The position numbers and the translations under genes were made by a program. From Phytoseiulus persimilis (Eukaryota; Arthropoda; Arachnida; Mesostigmata; Phytoseiidae), in the NCBI GenBank assembly GCA_037576195.1, contig CM075101.1:10726001-10790000 (forward strand): a stretch of DNA of 64,000 nt, in the 5' to 3' direction. The notes below the pieces were generated by a model that was not told where the DNA came from, ran no database searches, and was given only the letters and a program-made list of their open reading frames with translations. Shown here in pieces: positions 11,261-24,380 of the stretch; the first letter of the stretch is position 1; each line of letters begins with the position of its first letter.

Positions 11261-14200
11261 CATTGCCAGTGATCGACAACGTCGTTCTATCGGTCCCCTC
11301 AAAGAAAAAGTTCCCTGCCAGACCGTGCGGGAACGTCTCGAGCGGGAACTCTCATCAAGCCCCCACGCAACAAATGCGCGCACCGCAATAGTAAAGAGGT
11401 CCGGAGTTCAGGTATCATCGGAGATCTTGTGTCAAGACCGGTTCAGACAAGTGAGTGGCAACTGCGGTCGCGTCTTTTCCGCCTCAGAGCGGAAACCGCA
11501 GTCGACGGGAGAGAGCAGCGTATCATCCATGAGGCTCGGGTTTACATCGGAGTCGTTACGCGTATCGCATCGCTTCGATCGTTGCTTTCACAATCTTCGG
11601 AACGATGTTTTGCGAACGAGCAGAGCTGAGACAAGCGGATCCGAAACGGCGCAAAGTCGTTGAATGCCTTCTAGTCGGGAGCATCGTCGTACTCCCTGGA
11701 TGGAACGTTTCATCATCAGAGGGAATTATTCGGCCTCGGCCCGAACACCGTGGTGGAGCACAGGATGCACGCGAAAGAACACCGAACCGGAACGGCTCTT
11801 CGCGTCTGGTTATTCTGGCGGAGACTCGTATCAGGTCAACAGCCGCGGTGCATCAAATATGGTCGGGCCGGAGTTGGACGGATCTGACGACTGCTCATAG
11901 TCACCGAGGACGCCTTTGAATGTCTGACATATTCTGCCGAGCACGGTTCGGGGTGGATGTGTTTCATTGCCAACATCAAAGCACAGGTCGGTTCCAGGTA
12001 GTTCTCGGAACAAGAGAGATGAATCGCGATCGTAGAATTCGACTCGCACTGATCGTATCAAGACAGTCTTCCCTGATGGATGACGACAGAGATGAATGAT
12101 GAAGGGCACTCCTGGCAAACGAAATCATCGCGCTTAATGAATTCCTTTCAGTTGATTCGTGGAACCCGTTGCAGCTCCGCGCGACACTGGTGGAGGGAGG
12201 TAGCAGGCGCGCTTTGTTCCTCTAGTATTCCAGAGCGGGAGAAACCCCGTCAAATGTTTGTTCGGGCTCTGTTTCCATCGAAATCTGGAGCTTGGGTCCT
12301 TGTGCAGTGATAATCAGATGATAGCTCGGTCCCAGACCGGAGAGATCAATGAGGAGGTTCGTCCGACGGAGCTCATCGCTGCGTCGTCGCATCTGTCGAC
12401 GCCAGATTTAAACTTGGTCTTTTTGGGTACTGAACGAGACGAAGCCAAATACGGTTCCCAAACACCAACCCGTGCATACGCAGACCGGAATTCTGAATGG
12501 CTCGTAGCCCTAAGTTCCGCGGGGAGTGGATGCCGTTCATCATAGACAGCTGGATAATCGAGTCGTTCGATGCGCAAATGTTAGGCCACCGTCAGAATGC
12601 TTCCTGGTTCGGATCGCTCTCACGCAACCCTTCTAGGTCGATCGCAGCTGGTAATTTACCGAGGACTCCGCATAAATGGAATCCGCGTAGTTTTTCTCAG
12701 ATTTTCGGGTATGTGTTCGATAATCATTCGAGGACGATGCAAACATCGCGAGACGTCAGGCACCGTCTAGGCCCGAGAACCTCCATGGTTGCAGCCCACT
12801 TGTCTTCACCCAAAGTTTCGGAAACTTCGATTGCGGACGACCGAGTGGAGGACTGCTAGATTCATCGGGACGAACTCACATTTTTCTACGACGTACTTTT
12901 CTGGTGTGCGCCAATGACGAGGGACTCGATCGGAGCACCTCGCAGACTTTGATCTCTCCCATGCGTGCAGGAGGCGAAGCGGGAGGCATCGGCACCATAA
13001 GATTGAAAGTCGGGAAGGTGATTCTCGCGGAGAATTGAGGGGCGCCAGAACAACCCAAGAAACGTTGGACGGAACCGCTGATGTAGATGAGGATTTTTAT
13101 TGTCTCCTTTCCGGAAGTCGAAACGTTGTTCGCAGGAGAGGACTGGACCACTCGATGCCGACGGACTTGCGTCTGGTCTGAGTCTGTGTTCCTCTCCATT
13201 GTGCGGCACCGAAGTCGGTATCACCGAGGTTCGCTTGTTAAAGGCATTCGCCGTTTATGGTCTCCGCCGACGCTACTTCCGATATTGCAGATTCTCCGAT
13301 GTGGGGCGGAGGAGGAAGGACCGAGAAAGTCTGGTCTTGCAATTTTGCATCGGACTCTTCCCACCTAGCAACTGAACAAGCAGACAGGCAGTCGGGTGAG
13401 GGTGGCGGCCGCTCGAGCGATACGCAGAAATTTCCTCTCGGCAGCCACTTCGCCTCAGGAAGCGGCAATTGATCGCATCGACGGAGGGTGCGCTGTTGCG
13501 TCAGGGAGGTTGCTTCACTGTAACTCGTAGAGGTCGGACTGCTCGCGGGCTGTTCTTTTATTTGTTTGCGTCTGTTTCTAGCTTCCTAGTGTTTGCATAC
13601 TTCACGACGAGCGGATAAACGTTCGCTCCGTCGAGCGCATGAATCTGTAAAAGCTTTGCGTGGTTTGGAGGGGGGGCAATTTTTCGCGTCATTTGGCGGA
13701 ATCGCTCGTATGTTCCTGTGAATGATTCAGACTCGAGGGTTCCAAGGAGGGAGCGAACGAACGAAGTCGGGTCGGGAATGCACCACGTGATGGTTTCTCC
13801 CGGAGGAGCCTCGGCTCGACCTTGTTTGAATGTGGCCAGCTTATCAGTCGAGGCTCTTTGTGTGAGTATGCCAAGAGTAGGCGAGGTGCTTGTTTGTTGC
13901 CACCGAGTGGCTGGTGTGGCGGGCCAAAGTTGCTTTTTGGTGTTTCAGGTTAAGTGTGACAACTACTCATGTGAGTTTTTCCGTTGCTGCCCCCGCCACC
14001 GCCGGCTAACGAGAGGAATAAGTTTGGCATCGAAAAGACAGATGGTTTTCAACTGCACTTATGTTTGAGTGTGATAGGAGGAGGACCGAGGATGTCGGCG
14101 TCCTGTGGCCCACTACAAACCCGGTCGGTTCCAGCCATAAATCTTGCGAGGCTGCTTTAAGCTCTTCTTAGGGAGGCAGCCCTAGTTATGAGAGCCTTGT

Positions 14201-17200
14201 TTCGGCTCTGATTGAAGATGATCGATTTTGCCCGTGCCGTCGCTGGAATTGTTTCCGGATGGGAGCAGCGGACAGCGGATGAGGAGAGCGCACAGCGAGA
14301 GCAAGATGGATTTCCGCTGCTTTCAAGTGGAGCCCAAATTGCTCTCAGCTTTCTTGAGGCCCATTCGTGATCGGAGGCGACCGTGGATCTGATCGAGCCG
14401 CTTCAGGTGCTTCGGCTCTTCTTCGCTTCTCTAAACAAGGTTGTCAATCAATATTATTCCCATTGTGGCTCAGTCTGAGGTTCAAACCCGGGCCGGGCCC
14501 GCTCGGTTTCCCGAAGGACAAAAAATACCCGAGAATCAATCCAGGAAACTCTCCAGAGCGTCTTCCTCGAGCTTGTTGATTTGAATGACATGGGTGATAT
14601 CCACAACAGGAGCAAGAAAGTTCCACATCGATCCCGATGTGTTATTTCTTCGATCGTATAGTTGCGTCAAGAGCTGGGAAGCTCGAAGCGGTCGCACGGA
14701 GTTACAGCGCCGGTCCCAATCACAGCGGTGACAACAAGTGGACAAGATTCGTGTAGAAGGTCGTTCGACGCCCCGTGGGGCTCTTTCCTCTCTGGTGGGC
14801 TTCCTGCTGTTAATGATCCGACCGGTTCTTGATAACCGGCGAAAGCTGTCGAGAAGGACGCAGGAGAACCACGGAGACAACGACGGGGAGTTTTCTCTTT
14901 GCAGAAGTCTCGCTCAGCTCCGACGGGCAGCCGGCTATTGTCCGGCGACGCTTTTTGGAGCGTCGGAGGCGAAGAGCTGCCGCGTTTCTCCTTTCGACAA
15001 CTCCACCCAGAGTCGTCGGGTCTTTCGGAGATGATTGATGGACCTGGCCCTTTCGCCGGCTCCGCCAACTCGGCGGCGGCTGGCAATTCAGTCCAGCAAG
15101 CATGCTGGGTCGCGGATCTAGCTTTTTGGCCGCCTAATTGCGCCCAGCAATCAGTTTTTTCTGAGTCCCTCACTTCCTCTCGTCGGTTGCTGCCCCCGTC
15201 ATCCGCAAGTTGGATCGATGCAAAAAACTCCTTTCCATGGAACTGTTCTCACAGCGTCGATCTCACCCCAAGCCCGACTCCTGTATCTCTACAGGAAGCT
15301 AGTCTGGTAGCCGCCGGTTCCTGGAGCAACAATCCTTGCCAGTCTCCTGCCAGTCGCTTCCTCCCTAGCCCTCCCCTCCCTCTTCAGGCAGCTTCCTGAT
15401 GTCGAGCGTGGCAAAACTCGGGGCAGCAGTGCTGCGAATTTGGCTGTCCGCGGTGCAACTATGTGCGTTTAACGAGCCACGACCTGCGAGGCTTACCCTC
15501 CAGAGTTGAGGGTGTGTCCTGGAGCTTTTGTCTACTCAGTGACGCGCCAATCCATGTGGAACCACTTCCAGATTATGAGACGAGTCGCTGCAGGTTCTCG
15601 TTGAGGCGATCGGTTTCCTCGAGCGAGGACCTGCCAGCGACGGCTCACGCCTGGGCATGCTCCCCCGCCGTCTCTCGCTTCATCGACTTGTCAGGGCGAC
15701 TCCTCATCGGCTAGCACCTGTATCAATATTCATCGCGCGGAGGAAGGTCGGCAGTGGTTGTTTGACCAAGGACCCATCAGCAAGGCGGGGGTCTGTGTGT
15801 GGAGATTTCCAAAGTGTTCCATCCTCGAGAATCCTCCAGATCCCCAGGAATATGTGAGCCGCGAGAGTCGATTCCCAGGGATTCCAAAAGGGAATGAGGC
15901 AGTCCAGCCTGGCTCTCCTGTTGGAAAATCGTAGCTTCAACGCCGCCGACCCCCTGGCGCAGAGCTTCGGACCACCGGGAAACGCCGAGCTAACATATTG
16001 CGTCTCAAGAGTCACGTGATATGTTGGATCGGCGGTTGAATCCGGTGGCCTGAATGTTCGCCCCGAATCGTCCGCGTTAGGTTGTGTGCGCCAAGTTGGC
16101 CGCGCTACATCGTTCGCGTCAAACTGTCCGAGCCCGACCGCCAAAGGTGTGATTGTTCTCATCCAGTCTGGGCGAAGCATCGGTCTGCTGGCTGACAGGT
16201 CTGCGCGATTGGGGGTACGAATATGGGCTTGTCTTCGCCCTGTTCGCGGAGGTCAGAGCGCCTACGATAGGTTCGAAAGTGTCCACTGACATCCCGGCGT
16301 CCTCGCTACGCTATTACTCGGACGAAGGTTCCCATGATTTCCGTTCTCTCCGCGGAAAAAGCCGGATATGACACAGGCCAGAAAAAAGCCTCTCGGCAAG
16401 AGTCGGGCAGCTCGGGAGAAGGCGACGGTTGCTTCGCGCCCCGGGCTGCTCTGGTTCGCCACGTGAAGCAGAACAGCGGCGTCGACGCCTAGATCAGCCC
16501 ACCAGGAAGACTGTTTTGTTCCGCATCTATTCTCCGGGAAGCTTCGAGAGGAAGCATTCAGCTCCTGGAGTTTCTCCTGCCCTCACCCATTCCTGTCAAA
16601 CACCGGGCGCATGACTTGACTTTCGAATCGAAGTGAGTCGATCGGGCTCCGGAACGTCCTCCTTCATTATAACTACAGGGTAGCAGAGCTGTCCCGGATT
16701 CGTGGTGCACCGCGGAAGTCCGCTCTGTCGCCGCCTGCGAACGTCATCCATCAGGTCTTTTCGTGGACTCAAACATCCGGAGTCCACGAGAGTGGCAGCA
16801 CTTATCCGACGTCCGACGTCCACTCATTCATTTAGGTGTTTACTTCTCCCGCTGAGATGCTCTCTCGGGACCGCACTAAACACAAAACAACGTTTCCGTG
16901 GGAGGCAACCAGCAAACCGAAGAGTTACACAAGTTTCGGAAGTACGGTTCTGGAGATCCGCCAGTACCGTTGGCCTGAGGGTCCATGCAAACCCTCGGCC
17001 CTGAGACACGTCCACCCCATGCCGACCCGACCTCCTCCACAAACTCGTCGACAAGAGTGGGGGAGAGGGATTCCCCGAAGCTCCTAGGACCCCACCGAGA
17101 AGATCGCTCTCCCGCACTCGCCGTGATCCCGTACTCACAGGTCATTCGGGAGCTCCCCAATCACCGCAAATCCTTTGTGGACGCGACAACGACGGACGGC

Positions 17201-20200
17201 TCCGACGGACGCAATCCTTCCGATGCTGTTTGTCGCGGACGTGATACGTGGAGGAAGAACAGCGATTCATCTGAGTCTCGTCCGCAGCTCAGCTCGGTCG
17301 CAGTCCGTCATCGGTAACAAATTGCCAATCATTTGGCCACTGCGCCGTGCAGGGGCAGACGATGTCGCTACGGATCGCCGTAGGACTCGATCAAACTGAA
17401 TTCAGGAGTCGAAGCAGGGAACCAGCGAGGACCGGATGAGCCTGGGTGGCAGAGTGCATCGAATCAAGGCGCGCTTTTGCTCCTTCGTTTCCGTCAGCAG
17501 GTCTGGGGAACACGAGGCCGGACCCCACCGGAGGGTAAGGGGCTCGCGGGCCCTTGAGGCAATTTCGCAAACCACTGAACGTCACGCCGAAAAGACTGTT
17601 GCCTCCGAACCCCATAAGCAAGTCAAGTCGTCGAGAACTACCGCCTGCGCAGCTGCGACTTCGCCGTTTCCGATTCCCTCTGCCGACCTTACAAGACAGA
17701 TGGAGCGAGCGCCGTTTTACTGCGCAGGAATGTCGGCAAGAGTCTTACCCTGCGGAGAAGCAGGGTGGGCCGGCAATGGCGCCGCTCGCCAGACCGCAAG
17801 TTTGTATTATAACGGCGTATCCGAGAGAAAGCGTGAAAACAATACGCAGAGCAAAATAAAAAGTTGAGCCGCTACGCGAGCGTCTGACAGCTTCGCTTAT
17901 CCAACCCTGCGTGGATTCCCCGCAGAATATTCTGGTGGGCGGCCACCCACCAGAGGAGGCGGATGAGCCACAACGGCGGCGGTCGCTTTCTCGGGCGCAG
18001 TAGGAGACTGGCCACATTTAAAGCTGGGACAAACCAGGACGTTGAATAATATTTCTTCATATAAGATTGCTTTAACATATGTCCCGGCGAGCGATATGCA
18101 AACGCGGCGCTCTGAATGCGTTGCTCTTGTTGATTTAGCCGTTGATGATGAGGACGCCGCAGACGTTGATGTTTGCACGCTCGGCTTCGGTCGGCCTGGT
18201 TGGATCCAGGCCAACAGTGGCAGCTACGGCCATTCGCTGGGAGCGGGAATAGGACTGATGAGGAAACCACAGACTCCGAAGGGCAACGGAGCAGCCAACA
18301 ACTCTGCTAGCATATGGTGATTGCGCACACCTTGAGCTCATCTTGGCATACAGAACAAGCAAAGTTCGGAGCAATCCTGTCCCGTGAAGTTTCAACAGCC
18401 GCATGCGTTTGGGAGTCTGTCGCTCATCGAGCTCCCCGCTAACGTCGTAGTTAATTCTGAGCCCAGGTGAACCGTCTCAACGATAATACCTGGAGTAGAT
18501 ATCATCGCAATCATGCCCAATCGATTCTTCGGAATCGATCCCGTTGTCGGCATTCCATCTCCAACTCCACTGCATCTGGTCGAGGAAACACAGTTCCATC
18601 TCAGGGCAAGTTACTCGAGAAGGTTTCGGTGGAGAATTCGATTCAGCGTCTGACCTTTAGTACCGCGCGCAGCAATGCTGGTAGAAGCTTTTCTTTTGTC
18701 AGAAAGAGAAGCACTTCGGGCGTCAAGGCCATTCATTAGTTTCCGAGAGCATGGGCTGTGCAAAAATAGCAAACTTCATCGGGAAGATTTCATTTCACCG
18801 ATTCCCGCCCTGGGAAAGCCAGGGTACTGGTCTCCCAATGTTTGAGTTTTTCCTCTCCGTCGCGCCCCTATTGTTGTGAGCTCAGTTCCCTCATATTCAC
18901 TCCGTTTTTCCCTCAAGCACTCTCCTGTCCCAAGTCTTCGAGAGAGAACTTATTGAGAAGGAAGACGGCTAACTTTATCGCGTCTCCTCTTGTTGAAGTC
19001 GAAAGTATATGCCATAAGGTTTCGGCGCATGTCCGCTTCAATGCCTGTTTCCTCTGTTGTTGTGGAGTGTTTTTATATGGCGGCATGTGCGCGTGAATGT
19101 ATGAACACCGAAAGAAGAGAGAGACAGCGACAGCAGAGAGGAGAGAGTGACATAATTATGCAAATAACCATACTAGGGTGTTCCAGAAGAGCCTAGGCAC
19201 CCGGTTCGAGACAGCGCGCTGTACCACGGGCTTCCACTGAGCCACCGGCGCTGGAGGAGACAGGATAACAGAGTCCCCACTCCTTTCTCTCTCTCCTTTT
19301 CCCCAAAAACTTCACGTCGAGAATGCTCGCGTTTGGGAGCGCTTTCCAAGGGAAATTTAAACGACGACAGAGAAACTAATTGCCCATCCCTTCCGCATCC
19401 GTCCGTGCGAATTGCGCGGTGCGCGGCACCGGGAGTCGTGCAAATTTTATTTTGCTTTTCTGAGGATTCTCTCCGGTATTCGAGCATCTGATTCTCAGAA
19501 CCGCGATTACAATGCTCGAATTATGTGCTCCGACAAGTCTTGGCTCCGTATGACGATCTATCCAGGCTCCAGTCCTATCTGGATTCAAATTAGGTGGTCG
19601 TGACTGCGGACGCAAGGCGAAACTGAGAGCATGTGGAAGCTCGTCGACTGTACCATCGCACGCCTGAGTTCAATTAGACGGGCTGCGAAGTTTTTTCGGT
19701 CAACCCCGTCCATGCGACACAAAGCAGTCGGCAGACGCGGACTCCGCATCCTTCTACAAACAATCGTTCGTAGACTTAGAACAATAGCCCACGAGACCGG
19801 AACGAAAGAACGTCCCGACGTCAAACAAGACGACAAAAGATACGTCGTTCAGGAAGCACAATAACTGGGACAGGTCTGCGAACGACGCTCGTCCAAAAGA
19901 AGATTCGACTCCGTATCCCGGAGCAAGAGCATTGCTGGATCCGTCCCATCAAATGTATACATGCAATGCTCTCTGAGCGCATGAAATCGACCATGCAGCT
20001 CCGTCTGCGACGACCCGTTCGAACTGTGCGGTGGAGCGGCCTGCGTCGGATCGGCCTGCGTCGGATGCGCTCATCGGATACGTCAACCAGGAAGCCAGCG
20101 AAACAGTCCTGAGATTCATTCACAGGACCGAAGGAAAACAAACTCGAAGGTTTGGTTGGCGGTCTGTACTCGAATGAGGAGGCGTAAGCGAAAGTCCCGT

Positions 20201-20291
20201 TTCTAGAAATTACGGAATCTGTTCGTGTGTTCTCATGGAGTTTACGGAGGAGATCCACCTACTTTCCCTCATGGAGAATCAGAACGGCGCG
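11261..20291. other. 9-kb stretch without a recognisable gene
   Basis: Open frames reach about 168 codons on either strand (for example 14667-15173 minus and 14899-15399 plus), but overlapping frames are equally open and none shows a domain. A CT-rich tract lies near 15340-15390. AATAAA occurs at 17855-17860 without an upstream coding frame I can support. Confidence 0.4.
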
Positions 20292-20394
20292 CCGTGAGTA
20301 AATTTAAGAGCCCAGATTCAAAACCTCGTTACCTAAAATTCCTAACAGTCGAAATCCCAGTCAGGAATTCATCGAACCCATTTGCGACAACGTT
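20292..20394 (+). repeat. left arm of a long inverted repeat
   Basis: This 103-bp arm is complementary to 20470-20571 with about 85% identity by eye, including perfect blocks of about 20 bases (for example the block around CAGTCAGGAATTCATCGAAC and the block around GAGCCCAGATTCAAAAC). Nothing in either arm looks coding. See the right arm and the matching finding. Confidence 0.9.
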
Positions 20395-20469
20395 CTTCCG
20401 CGCCTTTTTTGTAAACGTTAGAAGAGGAGAGAAACAAGGAACGAAGCGTTTCCAAGAGCAGTGCAAAAT
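20395..20469. other. 75-bp spacer (loop) of the inverted repeat
   Basis: Purine-rich spacer between the arms with no internal ORF. Its small size means a transcript crossing it would fold back readily. Confidence 0.7.
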
Positions 20470-20571
20470 AACGTTGTCGGAAAGTGGTTCGATGAATTCC
20501 TGACTGGGAACTCGATCGTTAGAAATTTGCGGTAACGATGTTTTGAATCTGGGCTCTTCAATTGCTAACGG
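20470..20571 (-). repeat. right arm of a long inverted repeat
   Basis: Reverse complement of 20292-20394. The whole palindromic unit is about 280 bp. It could be a foldback or MITE-like element, or the template for a long hairpin RNA. I see no clear target-site duplication outside the arms, so a transposon origin is not proven. Confidence 0.9.
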
Positions 20572-23500
20572 ATAAGTCTTGACAGCAGCCCGGCGATGTC
20601 AGTGGTGGGTCAGTTGAGCCGGCCGTCCACTGACCTGCTCTAGCTCAAGGGGGGAAACCGAACTGTTCAAACAACATCGAGCGCACTCACCCATCCAGAA
20701 GAAGACCAGCCTTCCTCACCGGGTGCGCACAATCGGCGACCAAGTGAAATCGATTCACGGACTCGCGGAAAAAGTCTTTCGATCCGGGGTACCACCCCCT
20801 GCTAAGGTGGGACGTCTTCCGAAGCGTATCGGTTTGTCTTCGAGAGTAGAGAAGCATCATGTCAGGCGACAACTTCCTCCTGTGACCCCGACAAACTGTC
20901 GAGGGAAATGAAAACAAATTGCTTTCGATTCGTTCCGAGGCCTGTTTTGGTCAACAGTCGACCCTTTTTTCTTGTCAAACTCTTCTCAGTTATCTGAACG
21001 TTAGCCTTCCCCAGAGTTTCCATTGTTGGAGGTTTTCGCTGCTGCACATTTCCTCCGTGCAGTATCGGATGGCCCGTTTCGCCACTTCCCCGCTCTCGAG
21101 CGGAGCTCGCAGTCTCCGCCTCAATCATGTTGCGTTTCCGTTTCAGATTGCTCACACCTGACTCTTGGGGTCCACCTCTCCTCCAAGATGTGTTGTTTGG
21201 AAACTCACGACGTCGGGAAGCCATTTAAGGTTCGCGGGCCGTTGGAACAATTGTTTGAAGGCTATTGCGGAGCTCGCTCCACTTCATCGGGCCATCTGTC
21301 AGGAATTCGGGGAGGTCCCGCGAGTTTCCGTCGTCGCCGTGCCGCAACTTCCTTCCGCTTCGTCGGCATTTATCCGGATTCGATATTGGAAATACGGTTT
21401 TGAAGAACTTTTCACCCGTAACGGTGTGGCGGCGGGAAAGTACGCGCGCCACTTTCTTGTTCAATAGGATTTCGAAAGCGATTTCGTGGTCTGATTCAAT
21501 CGACGGTCGGCAATCCCCACACAGCGGTTTTGACCATCGAGCGTGGAGGAGGACATTTCGCATTCCAACACCTGTCTGCAGATCGGTCGAAGGATGGGCT
21601 CGCTGCGGCAGGACCGCCCGCAATGAGGCCGGTGGGATTCCGACGAACTTACTCTAAACACGAAGCCATTCGATCGGATTCCATACGTGGAAAGTCACTG
21701 GTATGCGATCGCGAAAAGTGTCGATGAACTTCGGTGTGCCTCGCGGTTCCATGAGCGTCTGATCAGAACTCGCGTCTCACTCAGAAGAAAAGAGACAGGA
21801 ATAGGAACTCGGCCAAAGTGTGATGGATGTCGGAGGCTGGCATAAAAGGCCAACACCGAGCCAGGCTCGAGGCGGGAAATCGTCGGGGGTCCCATCCGGA
21901 CCTTCGTCGGATTCTACCTGATGGCATCGCGGGTTTTGTTTGTTTCGAAACAACCAGGGCTCTCAAGGAGAATCGATCGTCTTCGCCTCCGACGGAGCGC
22001 CAGCCGATCAGGCAGGCAGTCGGCCGGTGGCCGCCAGCTCGGCTCCTTCAATTCATTAAATTTCGTTACGGAATCTGCTCTGTTGAGGGCGGAAAATCGC
22101 TCTGGGTCCAGGAAAGGGAAGGCGTTGAAACTGCCGTCGATGGGTCACCGTGCTGTTGTCCATCGATGAGTCTCTGAGGGCTCGACGCCGAGAGAAATAT
22201 TTCCAAGAAACGATTTACGATTTATTATGAAACAGAGGATTGGCTTGTAGCTGGCGGCAGCTGCGACAGCTCGAGTCGGGAAAAATTACGCCGCCGGATT
22301 CTCGATCTGTGATCGTTCTCCCCGCTGCTCTCAATCCAAGCCGTTTTGATCCGTCGACGGGAATGCGTCGATCTGTGGCTTTCGATCGAAAATCGAGGAA
22401 TTGAAGGGAGACCGATGGTCCAAACAGAGGATGGAGGTCCCGAGTCGATAGGTGACGTCAAGTCAGCGGGACATTTTCCACCTCGATTGATGATGAACGT
22501 CGAAGTCGGAAGATCGGAGCTCCTCCAAAAGCGGCATATGTGTACTGCAAGGTCTCGATGGGTCGGTTCGCCTCCAACTGCCTCATGGTTTCGTTCGCTT
22601 TCTTTTCCGATCCGTTGCCTTCCAGCTCGATTTCCGACGTCTTCCTACAACTCTGGCCCAAGGATTTCGCTCTCTTCCCATGAGCGTTGAGCACATTGTT
22701 CTGTTCGGGGCTGCGATCGCTCGGCAGGTGGGCGAACAAGCGGCGCGTGAAGCTGGCGGCCTCGGCGTAATTCCCATAGTTGGCCAGGGGACATTCTCTT
22801 TTGAGAAAAGATCCGCTCGGCTGGCTGTGCGGACTGGACTCACTCAATTCTCAGGAGACCTGTAAATCGACCACTGCCAACCTGCCAACGACTCGGCCGG
22901 GAGCGACGGCCGTAGGTGAAGATAAGAATTTCATTAATTACGTTCAGCACAACTCGCCGCCCGTCTCGAGCAAAAGAAGACAGAGCTATTCGGGCTAAGA
23001 ATCTCTCGCTGGCATAGTCGACAGACACTCGGTCGGCTCGTCGCGTCCGGTGCCGAACTCACCGGGTAACCCACAGTGCTCGTACCGATGTACTCAACGT
23101 TAGCGGTGCTGCTTAATGTCGGTTGTAGATGTTGTGTCTGTGAGTCTATCGGCTCGAGTCCCTTCGTTGCTCCGAGCTCTTCTTACTCTGTTCATTTAGG
23201 TCGGCTGGTTGTAGGACACTGTCGCCGGCCTGCGAGCACCGCGAAACGGCCCGCCATCTGGCCAAATCATAAAATACGGCCAGAGCCGACCGCTCGGACC
23301 TGGCGCTGCCGGTCGACAACTCGTCGACCTCGAGTCGACAACTGCTTTCCGTTATTCCTCTCCCCTTCCACCGAGGAGCGGGCGCTTTGTTTGGAGTGGG
23401 ATGGCGTTTATCGCAGGGCCCAGCCCGGTCCAATTTGGAAGTCCATGGACAAGATTCTGAGCTATTTCTCTCCTCCGTTGCCGCTCGACTGGAGAGAAAA

Positions 23501-24358
23501 ATTGGCATTGCTCTTCAGGAAGTAATAGCCGCAATTCTTCCGAGGAGTCTTCGTTTCGTCCTCTGAATGCTCTCCTCTCCGGCAAGGAACCCTCTGCGCG
23601 GACTGCGACGAAAGGAAGCGGTTGCTAGGGGGACAACTGGGGGCGATTCCGGAATTCGTCCCGAATTTCCCACTTTTCCCTTTGAGTTCCCGGCCATGGT
23701 CAGCGAGGCTCTCCAGAAAGTTGAGGCTGTCCGATTTCGCACGTGCTGCTCCAGAGTTGACCACCAATAAAACCAAAGTTGCTCGAGCTAGCCGTAATAG
23801 CAGGTATCGGACTACTTAGGAGAACGTCGTAAAACAAAAAGAGGAGACCACTTGACGACTTTAACACTGCTACAGCCGTTCCCGATTTTATGTCCAACCC
23901 AAGAGAGTGCAAGTTCTCCCCTCCGGAGCTCGCTCAATTCGTCAACCATAAGTGAGCCGTGCAAGTTCAGCTCGACTCTCTGCTCTGCAGCTTCAATGGA
24001 TATCGGGGCGGTGACGGCGGCGGCGACAGATTGCACCGAGTTAACAACCAGGAAGCAGTGCCAACGTATCGAGACGCTGCCATGGTCTGTTGTCTCGTTC
24101 AATGTTGACCCTCACCTCATGCACTTCTTACACGCTCGTGTCCAAACACTCGTTTGGACGGACTCGGAGCCATTGCTCACGAATGCAAAGAGGCTTTCTT
24201 TTTTGTTTTCGTTGCTGCCATGCCAACATCTTCGAACCGAGGCTGCAAGCTGCCGGGCGCCGGTGAATACTCGCTTCGCGAGGAGTTCGTCGCTTTTTAC
24301 TGCCTGACAGGCAACCTCGTCTCCGCTGTACGGTCGACGAGGTAGTTAAGGATCCGAT

Positions 24359-24380
24359 GTTGTTGTTGCTGCTGCTGCTC
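24359..24380 (+). repeat. TGT/GCT triplet microsatellite
   Basis: Run of TGTTGT followed by GCTGCTGCTGC. No flanking coding frame is supported. Confidence 0.8.

Noticed and set aside
14470..14485. GGTTCAAACCC, a B-box-like match
   Set aside because: The flanks do not form a T-stem and no A box or acceptor stem is present.
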